Positions 54,301 through 64,000 of a stretch of DNA of 64,000 nucleotides are shown here, piece by piece. Within the stretch, counting starts at the first letter, position 1; the number at the start of each line of letters is the position of its first letter. The stretch spans positions 1,479,501 to 1,543,500 of the forward strand of contig JAEILZ010000009.1 in assembly GCA_018873225.1 (NCBI GenBank), given 5' to 3'. Below the pieces are notes generated by a model, which did not search any database, had not been told where the DNA came from, and saw only the letters and a program-made list of their open reading frames with translations. This stretch comes from [Phialemoniopsis] sp. UDSM-2020. Lineage: Eukaryota > Ascomycota > Sordariomycetes > Thyridiales > Thyridiaceae. The translations under genes were made by a program, and so were the position numbers.

Positions 54301-56479
54301 GGTTGGAGTACCTCCATTCCCAATTACCACCCGATTGAGATTGCCAAGAATCTCAAGCGGCGAATGGGCCGTTTGGACGGTGACAGCGAGGAAAAGCCAT
54401 TTGAGCCGATGAGCCCTTGGTTCCGTGGCTGGAAGGGCACCCCGGAGCCGGAGATTGGCACTGGGAGGTACAAGTTCGACGGTATCGCTTTCCAGGATGA
54501 TAAAAACCCTAACGAGGTGATCGTCACGGAGCTGCCTATCCGCATGTGGACCGACGATTTCAAGTCCAAGATCGAAGATATCATTCGTGCCGAGAAGGGG
54601 CCGTCCTTCATCAAGGACTACAAGGAGTTCAACGACCACAAGAACGTGCATTTTGTTATTCAGCTCGACGAGAAGCACATGAAGTCCACCCTCGACGAGG
54701 GCATCCTTGAGAAATTCAAGTTGAAGAAGTCTATCGGCACCACCAACCTCGTAGCTTTCGGTGCGAATGGCCAGATTCGCAAGTACGAAAAGGTTGAAGA
54801 CATACTTGAAGAGTTCTACAACTACCGATTCGCGAAATACACGGAGCGGAAGAATCACTGGCTCAAGGTTTTGGCTGCCGATTGGCGGAAACTTCAAAAC
54901 CAATACCGCTTCGTCCAAGAGATCATGGAAGGCAAGCTGGTTGTGAACAGGAAGAAGAAGGCTGTTCTCGTTGAAGAGCTGCGTGCCCGCAAGTACGAAG
55001 CGTTCAGCAAGACTGACAAAAAGGCCAAGACGGCCGAGGAGGAGGCGGACGAGGAGGAGGCTGAGGAGACTCCTGAGGACAATGACGCCGGTTCACACGA
55101 TTACGACTATCTGCTTTCCGTAAGTGATCAGAGAACTGTACCTCTACATGTTAACAGTGGACTAATACTATGAACAGATGCCTATTTACTCTCTCACCAA
55201 CGAGCGTCTGGAGAAGCTGAAGAAGCAGATCGAGGCCAAGAAGGCAGAGCATGACGAGCTCGATAAGCTGAGTGAGAAGGACTTGTGGTGCAAGGACCTC
55301 GATGACTTCATTGAGGAATGGGAGAATCAGATCAGGCTCGATGCCGAGATCCAGACCACCATCCGCCGCATGGGCCGCCGTGTCTCCAAGAAGATCGGCG
55401 CTGGCAGGGGCCGTCGTGCCAAGGACGACGATGACTACATGGAGAAGAAGCCAGCCAGAGCACCCAAGGTGCAGGTCCAAAAGGTCGAGACCAAGACACA
55501 TCAGCGGTTCGCGGAGATGTTCTCTGGCAAGCCCAAGGCCAAGCCCGCTGCCAGTACTGGCATGGATGGTGCATCTGATGAGTTCTCCGACGATGACTTT
55601 GCGGCTCTTGGAAAGACCAAGGCCGTCAAGAGGGAGTCGCCCGAGGATTCAGAGCCACCTGCACCCTCGCAGGATGCTGCCAACGGCCGTGGCAAGCGCG
55701 CCGCCGCCTCTAAGGCCAAGACTTGGGTCATTGACGACGAGTCAGACTCGGACGGCGATGACGACAAGCTGCTCGGCGACGTGGGCGCCTTGGTCAAGGG
55801 AATCGGCTCGTCAGCTGCCGACGGCGCCAATGGCAGGCTTAGCCTGTTTGCCATGTCGCGGCCCGAGACAAGCAACGGCGAGGGTAACAGCGCCTCGGGC
55901 CTGCCCAAGGTCCGAGCCAAGTCGTCCAAGACATTCGACTTTGACAGCCATGACGACACAAACTACGAGGCCCTAGCCCTCTCGTCGCCGCGCAAGTCAA
56001 CCAAGGCGGAAGAGGTCGACGACTTCCTGTCTGATGATGACGATCTGCCCGTTGCCACCACCACCAAGGCTTCGTCATCGTCGGCAGCGCCCCTCGTTGC
56101 GAAGAAGGGCCGCGGTCGCCCGGCCGGAACCAAGGCCAAGACCAAAGAGGATAAGCCCGCAGCCGCCACCAAGAAGGCCGCGGCGTCCAAAGCCAAGCCC
56201 GTGACCTTGTCGCCCGCCGCCAAGGCTTACGCCGCCAAGAAGGCGAAGGCCAAGACGTTCCTGAGCGACGACGAAGACGAGGACGAGGAGATGCCCGACA
56301 GGGACGAGTCCCCGGCCCCGGCGCCCCGCGCTCGTGGACGGCCCGGCAGGGCTGCGGCCGCCAAGGCCAAGCCGATCTACATTGACGATGACGATGAGGA
56401 GGAGGACGACTCGCTCATGATTGACGACGAGGAAGAAAAGGATGAGAGCGACGACTTTGCTATGGACGATAGCGACTAG
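51355..56479 (+). CDS. TOP2: DNA topoisomerase II
   Basis: Type IIA topoisomerase that passes one duplex through another in an ATP-dependent way; nuclear, essential. Exons are 51355-51429, 51490-55119 and 55178-56479; introns 60 and 58 nt; 1668 aa. Seen: a Lys/Ala-rich N-terminal extension; GHKL ATPase domain starting at LTQIEHILKRPDTYIGS, with the ATP-lid type motif GGRNGYGAKLCNVFS; TOPRIM metal ligands E572 in EGDSAKGLAVAG and D649/D651/D653 in DQDHDGSHIKGL; the breakage-reunion domain with catalytic Tyr909 in SDAASARYIFTRL; a coiled-coil exit region; and an acidic/basic Ser-rich C-terminal domain from about residue 1300, ending in long Asp/Glu runs with PIYIDDDDEEE, which resembles a SUMO-interacting motif. 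The first intron has an unusual GTTCGT donor. Confidence 0.97.
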
Positions 56480-57458
56480 AGTTATTAGAGGAGAGAAAAT
56501 GACTTGTGGTCGGGTTCTTCGGGCTTCTTCTTTTCCCTTTGTCTACTTTCTTTGTTATTGACGCTTTTCCCAATTCGTTATCTCAACGTGCTTTCTGTTC
56601 TGGACGTTTGATGAGGCGGGTGATATATCTCTTAGGTTTTCTTGTACGTTTACCGAAATGGGACTTCGACGGCGTTGGTTTCTATTATCGCGGTCTTGTC
56701 GTTGTTTGCAACACATGATACGGGACACAAGGGACAGGGCAGTCAGTAATGATATCACAATCTGATTGATTTTTCTACTCTCACTTATTGACATGAACTT
56801 CATCCGGAGACGACAAAGATGCTGGGATTTCATGTGATACAAAAGCGTTGTCCTTGGACATAGAGGTTGTGAGTGTGTGGGAGCAGTTCAATACATGCTC
56901 GAGCCAACGCATGCCGTGGTCCAACATATCGACCAAAGTAGGCCTCACATGCGACACATATTGCTCATGGATCTTTTAAAGATGCATCTCAAGGTTTGAT
57001 TAAAAGGGATAATCCCAACGCCTCGCGCAGATCAAAAAAAGAATACAGACCCTCCCGTTCGTTGCCGAGCCTAGGTTTCCATCGCCTCCGGCCAGACGAA
57101 GGGAAGAAAGTCTCCTGCTAAAAGCATCAAATCAAACCACGCGTCTCTCCTGCGTGTTTCTCCCTAGACGAGCTACACTATCCCTCGTACACGCAACACC
57201 CCCGTCTCTCGTCATCTCAGCAATCATATTTGCCAATCTTTGTTGTTGTGCGCCTAGCAATCCCCTACTAGACGTGTTGTTTCATACGTAAAAACCGGTC
57301 CGACCTTGCCGTAGTGAACCCTCCTTCGTGGAAAAGAGACCGTGATCGTACTCGTATCTATGCCATAAAGCCATCAAGTCATTGAAAGAATAGACCAGCC
57401 GAAATTTTAAAGGACGATTTCGGAGTCGAGATTGACACACTCAATCAATGAGGCGCGC
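56480..57458. other. Convergent 3' intergenic region (TOP2 / reticulon)
   Basis: This 979-base spacer lies between convergent stops. It is longer than other convergent spacers here, but no ORF over 95 codons or RNA gene is recognisable. Confidence 0.55.
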
Positions 57459-58826
57459 TTAGATGAGGGGCTCGTGCTCCTCGGTCTTGAGGACGGGCTC
57501 GGCGACCTTGAAGTCGTCCTTGGGAGCCTCAGGGTAGACCTCCTTGGGGGCCTCGGGGAAGTCGGTGTGAGTGTACTCCTTGGCCGGCTTGGGGGTGACG
57601 TCAGAGGCAGCAGAGTGGCCACGGAGCATAGACTGGGCCTTGGCAGTGTAGTCGCCCATGTACTGCTTGGTGATCTCAGTGGCGTGGGAGGTGTGCTTGC
57701 CGGCAACCTCGCGAAGCTGGGCAGTCTGGGTGTTGACAATGTCAGAGGCCTGCTTGAGGTGCTGGTCGATGAGCTCCTGGTTGCTGGTGTAAACCAGAGG
57801 GACAAAGAAGAGAGTAGTCGTGGCGATCAGAGCAAGACCCCAGTAGGGGACGATCTTGACAAGGTAGTAGGAGAGGAAAGCAGCAACACAAGCCTATATC
57901 GCATGTCAGTCTGAAGAATTTAGTGTGACTAGGAGCCAGCTTGGACTTACAGCAGCGGAAGCATAAACGTTCTCGGCGAACAGGATTCGCTGCGACTCGA
58001 TGATGAAGAAGTTGATGAGCTCGTGGACATCGCCGATCATGCCGTTGAGAGTCTCCTTGGAGATGGTGTAGTACTTGCGGGGGCGGAGCTGGGTGGCCAG
58101 GCCGGCGTTCAACACGGTCTTACCGATGACCTCGGCGGCGACGGTCACGCCCAGGGCAAGGTAGGTGAGCTTCAGGGACCATCGGAGAACGTCGAGGTAC
58201 CTAACCGCGAAGATGAATGTGACGATGGAAGCGTAGGCAATGGCAGAGGCACCTGGAAAAAAGCTTATCAGTAACCTGGGTATATGACGATGCGGTTCGG
58301 GTAAGGCACTGGGATGGTGACGTACGAGGGTTGTTCCACGACAGGAGCTCGGAGAAGAACGAGTGGTAGTGGGTGAGAGGCTGTCCAGTGGCCGCCGGGT
58401 TGGCGGGCGTTTGACGCGAGGCAGCGAGGTTGTTGAACTCAGCACCGGTCTTTGCGGTCTGGTCCTTCACGTTCTGGGCAACCGGGCCTGTGGAAGCAAG
58501 GAGTGTTAGTTGCTAGGTACCACAGCACAACGTTCAGTGTTTGTTTAATAGGAACATACCATTGGCAACCTGATCCAGAGCAGCTTGAGCGTCTAAAGGG
58601 AGTTTGTCAGTAGCTGTCAGGGCAAGTGGTCGTGGGAAAGAATTATGAAACACTAGATCTCTCAGTTAGCCGGGTGTCCGAACAAAGGAGCATTTGGCGT
58701 CATGTCGCCGGTTACAGCTTGCTCCGGAATGGCAGCCTGGAGGTTTTTGGAACTTACCATACTGCCTTTGAAGGTGTTGACGTCGTGGTTGCCGTTGACG
58801 GCAGGAGCATCGGCGAAGTCTGCCAT
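57459..58826 (-). CDS. RTN1: Reticulon (Rtn1-like) ER membrane-shaping protein
   Basis: Reticulons insert hairpins that curve tubular ER and the nuclear-pore membrane. Exons are 58763-58826, 58560-58592, 58326-58487, 57951-58252 and 57459-57893; introns 170, 72, 73 and 57 nt; 331 aa. Seen: a short soluble N-terminus; the reticulon homology domain beginning FFSELLSWNNPRAS (formed across intron 3), a first hydrophobic hairpin (IAYASIVTFIFAVRYL and LTYLALGVTVAAEVIG), a conserved 66-residue-type loop (NGMIGDVHELINFFIIESQRILFAE), a second hairpin (VAAFLSYYLVKIVPYWGLAL and TTTLFFVPLVYT), then a Pro/Glu/Lys tail. The first intron is uncertain: the strong GTAAGT donor at 58757 is out of phase, whereas GTATGG at 58762 keeps the frame. 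No KKxx signal is at the end. Confidence 0.88.
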
Positions 58827-60851
58827 TGCGGTGATGTATTGAGCTTTGTTTGTGTGGGTGGGTTTGATGACGATACTGGCGTTGCACCGGTGATCAAAAA
58901 TCTTTAGGGCGCGGAGCTCCTGGAAAGGGTTGTAGACAGTGGTTTGAAGGATGCAGTATTGCTAGTCAGGCAGCTGGATGGTCTGTCTGGTTGATCTTTG
59001 CAAGTTTCAAAAGTAGGGTGATGGTGAGAGAGGTAGAGCTTTTTGTTTGTCTGGAGTGAGGGTTGAGAGGAAGAGGGAGGATGGATGGACAGATGATGGG
59101 TGTGTGGAGGAGACCAGAAATGATGCTTGTTTTTGAATTTCCCCAAGGATCAATGCACACACCCTTCCAGCACCTGAAATTTAGGGGAGCTACACGTAAC
59201 TACACTACTACAGGCACCCACCAAGCAGCACTATTAAAAGTCCCGAACCTCGACTCTGATTATTCCACGCGCACTAATTCGTCCATCAGCCACACCTACG
59301 TAACTGCCGCAGGAAAATCGGGAATCCCTGTTTATCGAAAGAAGAGAGTAGAATGCTTTTTTAAACTTCCATTACAAAGTAACAATAAAGGCTTCGATAA
59401 GTAAAGGGAAATAGGAGGTGACGCCTGCTCTGCCCTGCTCTTACAGCTTTTACACTAACTATCCACTTTCGCTTCCTCTTGTCACCCCTTATTGCCCTTA
59501 CCCATTTCGACGATGGGATACAAACCCTAGATCATCTACCTCTGGACTTTGAAACACTTCTCTCTTGACTTCATACTGCTGTGGGTGTCGTGTGCTCCTG
59601 TGGCTGGTGACACATGCTTCTCTCGGATTCTACCTCTGGGAGGGGAGCTGTTTCTCCTCCTCCTCTGCTCTACTAGTCTCTCGTGCTTGGAGCTGTCATC
59701 CCACCCCCCTATGACGATATCCTGCCATAGCAACATCCCAAAACAGGGAGTGGGGCGCTACAGCTTTTCCTCGTTAGTGTGGTGTCTGGTGCTGTCATAC
59801 CCTAACGCAATCGCTGGGCAGCTGCGGGCAAATCCAGCTAGTGGATGACATTCCGTGGAATGCACGCTGCCCTGCCGGAGCTTCTTAGTCCTCCCGCGTC
59901 TCGCCATCGATCGCGCGTCGGACTGGGAGAGCTACCAAGGAAATAGTGGAATGCTCTTTGGGGCAAACCAAAACGTCACCAGAGAGGCATATCAGGGCAG
60001 TGATCATGATGACCTAGAGAAAGGCCAGATCTCTCTCCGATGGCAAGTTGGTCCCTTGGACCATTCAGGGTCCTTTACCAGGGAAGAAAATGCCACGACC
60101 AAATCAATATCCCCTCCCTTACCCTGTCGTCATGGAACCACCACCCATGGCGCCCACTCCTGACACTTGCATGTGATTCTGGCACTAGGCGACGCACCAA
60201 TCTTACTGACCCAAAACCAGTCATGATCAAGGGGCGGGTTTCCATCAAGGGTCTAGAACAAATGCTGCCAAATGTACAGAGGTGTTAAGGGTAAATAACA
60301 CGTCCCTGCCAGGTACTGACCTGTATGGAATTGGGCAGTGGGATAGCCCTCCACCCAGCTTTCGATACCTGACAGGGGGATCGAAATTTCAGCCTGCAAC
60401 CTTCGTAGATATCCCTTGGCTGTTAGTCAGTCAGAGTGACACTTTTTTATCTGGTCTCAGGTTGCTAGGAATTTGGTAGACTTTCGCCCGTGCCGAAGTA
60501 CATACTTAGGGAGGTAGCTTCACAGGCTCGTACTTTACTTGCTCACAGAGTAACTATGCAGGAACGCATACATACTTGCATGGTGACAGCTTCACGTATC
60601 CCCCAAAATTGCTCATGTATCAGCTCGGAGAATGGTATATCATTGTATAAAAACATGCTCGCCATGCAATGCCGACAGGAATATGTCCAGGTATCTAAAC
60701 ATGTGATGATTTCCCCCCCAAAAGAGAGAAAAGGTATAATAAACCCCCAATAATAGTGATAATCACCACCACCGCCATCCCCGTGATGGATGAAGTAAGG
60801 TACATGGTCTCGTGACCAGACAACATTCTTTATACTTGTTTTCTCCTCCTA
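58827..60851. promoter_or_regulatory. 2-kb intergenic region: reticulon promoter and TBC-gene 3' end
   Basis: Both neighbours are on the - strand, so the left part holds the reticulon promoter and leader and the right part the 3' region of the Rab-GAP gene. Short ORFs (about 100 codons) at 59063-60163 have no domains. Nothing else is supported. Confidence 0.5.
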
Positions 60852-63800
60852 TCATGCCCTCCGCCACCCAAAGAAGCTCCCCACACCCCCAGACGCCGTC
60901 GTCGAAACCACGGGCGCCGTAGCCGCCGTCTGCAGCGACTTCTGCGACGGCGCAGGCGAAGGATCCCTCGACCGCACCGACGCCGCCTTACCGCCGCCGC
61001 CGCCGACCGCCGCGTCCGGCACCGACGACGTCGTGAACCGGCCAAACATGCCCATCGCCGCGCTGGCCGCACTAGCCGCCGAGCCCGCGATGCCGCTGGC
61101 GTGAGTGGTCGGCGTGTCCCCCGGCGCCAGCCCAAAGGCCTTCCGCAGGCTCTCGAGCTTCTGCTTGGCCTCCTCGGCCTCCTGCTTGGCGATGGCCTCG
61201 GCCGTCTTGGCCTGCACGAGCTCGAGGACGAGCGCGTCGCTCTCGCCGGCAGCGCCCGCCGCTGCTTCGTCCTTGAGGTTGCGCACCGTCATCATCGACG
61301 ACGAGCGCTTGCCAAAGGGCGACAGGCCGTTAGACACCTGTGAGGGCGTGGACCTACTACGGGCCAGCTTGAACTCGCGCAGCCCACCGCCGCCGCCGCC
61401 GGTGTTACCGGACTTGGGGAACCATTCAGAGCCGTTGCCACCGGACCCGTCGGCGGAGGTGCCTCCCGGTGCAGGGTCGGCCGAGGCGCGGGTCCGCATC
61501 CCGTGGATCTGCTTCTCCAGGCGCTGCTTGTCCTGGTGCAGACTCCTGACGTGGGTGTGGCTATCCCGGAGCTGGTCCTTGAGCGTCGTCATCTCCTGCT
61601 CCACGTCTAACATCCGTCTGTGGGAATCCTGGCCCTTGGCCAGCTCGTTGGCCAGCTGCTCTTTGGCTCGCGCCAGCTCATCTCGTAATTGTGATTTCGT
61701 TTGGGGTATCGATGATCTCCTATCGTCAACTTGTGTACCGAATCGTCCCTCCACTGTGTCTAAAAGTTCGGAGAGGTCCTCAGCCGTCGGCTGGGTTTTG
61801 GAGGGTTGTGTGGAAGTCGATGTAGTTTTCTCCGTGGGCTGTTCGTTGTTTTCACCCACGCCTTGAATTGTCTCTTCACTGCTGCCGCCCGCTATCGTCT
61901 GGATCGCATCTGTGCCGACTTTCTTCCTCAGTCCGTCGAGCAGCGATCGGACCGCTTTCTTGTCTTCGTCTCGCTCTTCCCTCTCGCGCTGCAATTGGTC
62001 GGCTAATAGCGCATGTTGCCGCTGCAGGTCGCTCAGCGCCGTGAGGAGGTCCTCGATCTGGCTGTGCAGGTACCTGCTGTCGGAGTTCTTGTTGTTGTTG
62101 TTGCTCGAATTGGCCGCCACGGTCGGCTTGGAACCCCTGTCGTCCGAGGCCGACGAGTCGCGGGAAACGGTGGTAGCCTCTGTCGATGCGGAGCTCAGGA
62201 TGCTGGCGGCGGAAGAGCTGGCTTCCATGGAATTGAGGGTCGAAGCCAGGCTTTGCTTGGAGGCGCTTCGTCGTAACATACTCAGCGGTCGTAAGGGCGC
62301 GCTGAGGCCGGGGCTCAGGGTCGAGCTCGATGAGGGTGTGGATGATTTGGACAGGGTGGTGGTGGTGGTGGAGTTTGTGGAGGCGGCAGCGCTGCTAGTC
62401 GACGAGGACCAGAGGCGGCCCAGAAATCGCGAGGCTGCTGTGGTAACGTCCGACGTGCGGGCCGCATTGGTGCTGGCGTTATTAGCGATCTGCGTTTCTC
62501 GGTACCCCTGCTCTAGCGCTGCGAGTCGCGCTCTCGTCACGACGCTGCTCAATCCAACAAAGTCTTGGACGAATTCGTCAGCGTTGTAGTGGTAGCAATC
62601 CCACAGGCCCCGGGACAGGAGAAGCTGCAGCACGTCTTCCATTTCGGTGCAAGCCAGTATGCGTCCCTGGTTCTTGTGCATGAGCGAGAGCGCCACCCGC
62701 ATGATCGTCTCCGACGCGCCTTCGGCAAAGATGACATCGTAGATGCGAAACAGCATGGGTAGGGGGCATGTTACGGCGAAGAAGGACAAAAACCATTGTG
62801 AAACATAGGCAGGCTCCACCTGTAAATCGTCCAAATGGGACGACAGAATGGGCAGATGTTGTCGCAAGAGCTCGCGGAATTGATAGATTCGCATGTGCAA
62901 ACCTGAGAGCTCGGGCGTGTACGAGTTTCGTAGATCGTAATCTTCCATCAACCTGGCAGACAGAGAATCGGTTAGCTTCTCGATACAACATAGATACCAC
63001 ACCAAAGAGAAAAGAGAAAACTCACTTGACCAAGACGCAGAATGCCTGCTTGTCAGGCATGTGCATCAATAAAGGTCCGACCAAAAAGGCAAGTCCTTGG
63101 CAGTACCCAATCTTGGGTTCGTGTAGGCTGTAGCACTTGAGCACTCGCCCGAGCATGCGCTGGCCGTCACCCTCCGGGTCGCGGAACATATCCACTCCAG
63201 GAAAACTGCGGCCAAGGTCCTTGCCAATGATGCCTTCGTACGGACTGCTCTCGCCGCAAAATTTCTCGAATTGCTCTTCCAGTGCGGAGTCGCGGGACCC
63301 GGACATGCTCTGCCAGACCACGCCTCGCAACGGTGGGGGAATCCCCTTGCGGATCTTGTTCGACAGCAGCGTGGGTAGCCGAGCAGCTGTCTGCTGGTAA
63401 TCCTTGACGAGGGCCGCGTAGAATTCGAGGTCGGTCATCGGGGGTGGGGGAAGCATCGAGTACCGCAGAGCTGCTGGCGTCGGGCCGTGGACCATATCCC
63501 GCAGCTGCGCCATAGATGGCGGTCTCGGACGCTTTGTCGGCGACTGTTGCTGTAGTCTCTCGACTTCCCTGACCTTGATGCTCTTCGGATTCGTCGCCAA
63601 CTTGGCATTCTCCTGCTCGAGGCGGGCTAATAGCAGTGCAGTCTTGATCGGAAAACATGTTAGTGTTGCTGTAGTGGACGAAGATACTGCCTTCTCAGAC
63701 AATGGCTCACTTACGTTGTCTGTATCTTGTTCTTTGGACTCTGCATCCTCCGTCTTCTGCAGGCCTTCCCAGTCAACCTCCTCTGCATCCGAGATCGGTG

Positions 63801-63999
63801 AGACCTCGCCCTCATCCATTGGTGTCCGAGGTCCTTCGTCTGTGTCTTGGCCTAGCTCATCCTGCAGGCTTCGTCCATTCTCTGTCGTAGGCTTGCTCTC
63901 TTCCAAATTTGCCGAGTCACGCTCCTCAACTTTGTCCTCCTCTTCCTCTCCATCCCCGTCCACCACTTCTTTGCTTCGTCGGACCTCGCTCTGGGTCAT
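60852..63999 (-). CDS. TBC-domain Rab GTPase-activating protein (Gyp5/EVI5-like), start at window edge
   Basis: Dual-finger Rab GAP acting in vesicle traffic; Gyp5 in yeast works on exocytic and ER-Golgi Rabs. Exons are 63715-63999, 63026-63642 and 60852-62952; introns 72 and 73 nt; 1000 aa from the ATG at 63999, but the window ends one base later, so a more upstream start or exon is possible. Seen: an acidic N-terminus; TBC domain at about 190-420 with RKGIPPPLRGVVW, the arginine finger in IIGKDLGRSFP (IxxDxxR), the glutamine finger in IGYCQGLAF (YxQ), then LMEDYDLRNSYTPELSGL, YVSQWFLSFFAV, RIYDVIFAEG; a Ser/Thr-rich linker; a coiled coil of roughly 200 residues in two parts; and a C-terminal low-complexity tail ending FFGWRRA. 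Both catalytic fingers are intact. Confidence 0.9.
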
Positions 64000-64000
64000 C

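Noticed and set aside
58593..58757. A one-base exon in the reticulon first intron that would reconcile the strong GTAAGT donor
   Set aside because: A T between an AG and a GTTTCA donor would fix the phase, but the simpler GTATGG donor at 58762 does so without a one-base exon.
1..64000. Secondary-metabolite or lipid-metabolism gene cluster
   Set aside because: There is no polyketide, peptide or terpene synthase backbone. The lipid/ER genes are on alternating strands with separate promoters and are conserved housekeeping genes.

Overview
The window is nuclear DNA of a filamentous ascomycete (Pezizomycotina, probably Sordariomycetes; the genus cannot be fixed from sequence alone). Four things point this way. 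Nearly all multi-exon genes have short introns (46-151 nt) with GTAAGT/GTATGT-type donors, CTRAC branch points and YAG acceptors. The coding DNA is GC-rich with strong GC3 and long mirror ORFs on the other strand. The proteins are fungal orthologues (Spo7, Eps1, End3, Cns1, Sec62). The gene set is housekeeping in character, spaced by 0.3-4.8 kb. I found no bacterial operon, CRISPR array, intact transposon, rRNA or tRNA.

Left third (1-26 kb): the 5' part of an ABHD4/5-type alpha/beta hydrolase (-, runs off the left edge); SPO7, regulatory subunit of the Nem1 lipin phosphatase (+); a dual-specificity-phosphatase-fold protein with an altered signature (+); an uncharacterised gene interrupted by two in-frame TAG codons and carrying two SUMO-interaction-like motifs (+); an Eps1-type membrane PDI (-); tyrosyl-DNA phosphodiesterase (+); acyl-CoA-binding protein (-); an AIFM2/FSP1-like NAD(P)H oxidoreductase (+); END3 (-); a ten-exon phospholipase D with an 11-nt microexon (-); a GNAT acetyltransferase (+).

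Middle (25.6-47.2 kb): SEC62 (-); an uncharacterised Ser/Pro-rich protein with an overlapping uORF (+); a membrane-anchored histidine-acid phosphatase/phytase (+); a small single-pass membrane protein (+); an inositol-monophosphatase-family enzyme (+); a 4.8-kb gene-poor stretch leading into a ZIF-like MFS transporter (+); CNS1, an Hsp90 co-chaperone (+); an APSES-like DNA-binding protein with a pure CAA polyQ repeat (-).

Right part (47-64 kb): a 4.1-kb divergent intergenic region ending in a TOP2 promoter with an MluI cell-cycle box; DNA topoisomerase II (+); a reticulon (-); and a TBC-domain Rab GAP (-), whose apparent start codon lies one base from the window edge.

Many products act in ER membrane and lipid biology (Spo7, hydrolase, Eps1, ACBP, PLD, Sec62, reticulon) or in trafficking (End3, TBC GAP). 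The genes alternate strands and have independent promoters, so I read this as ordinary fungal gene order and not as a cluster. The most unusual item is the TAG-interrupted gene at 6011-8109. I did not find a convincing new multi-gene system.
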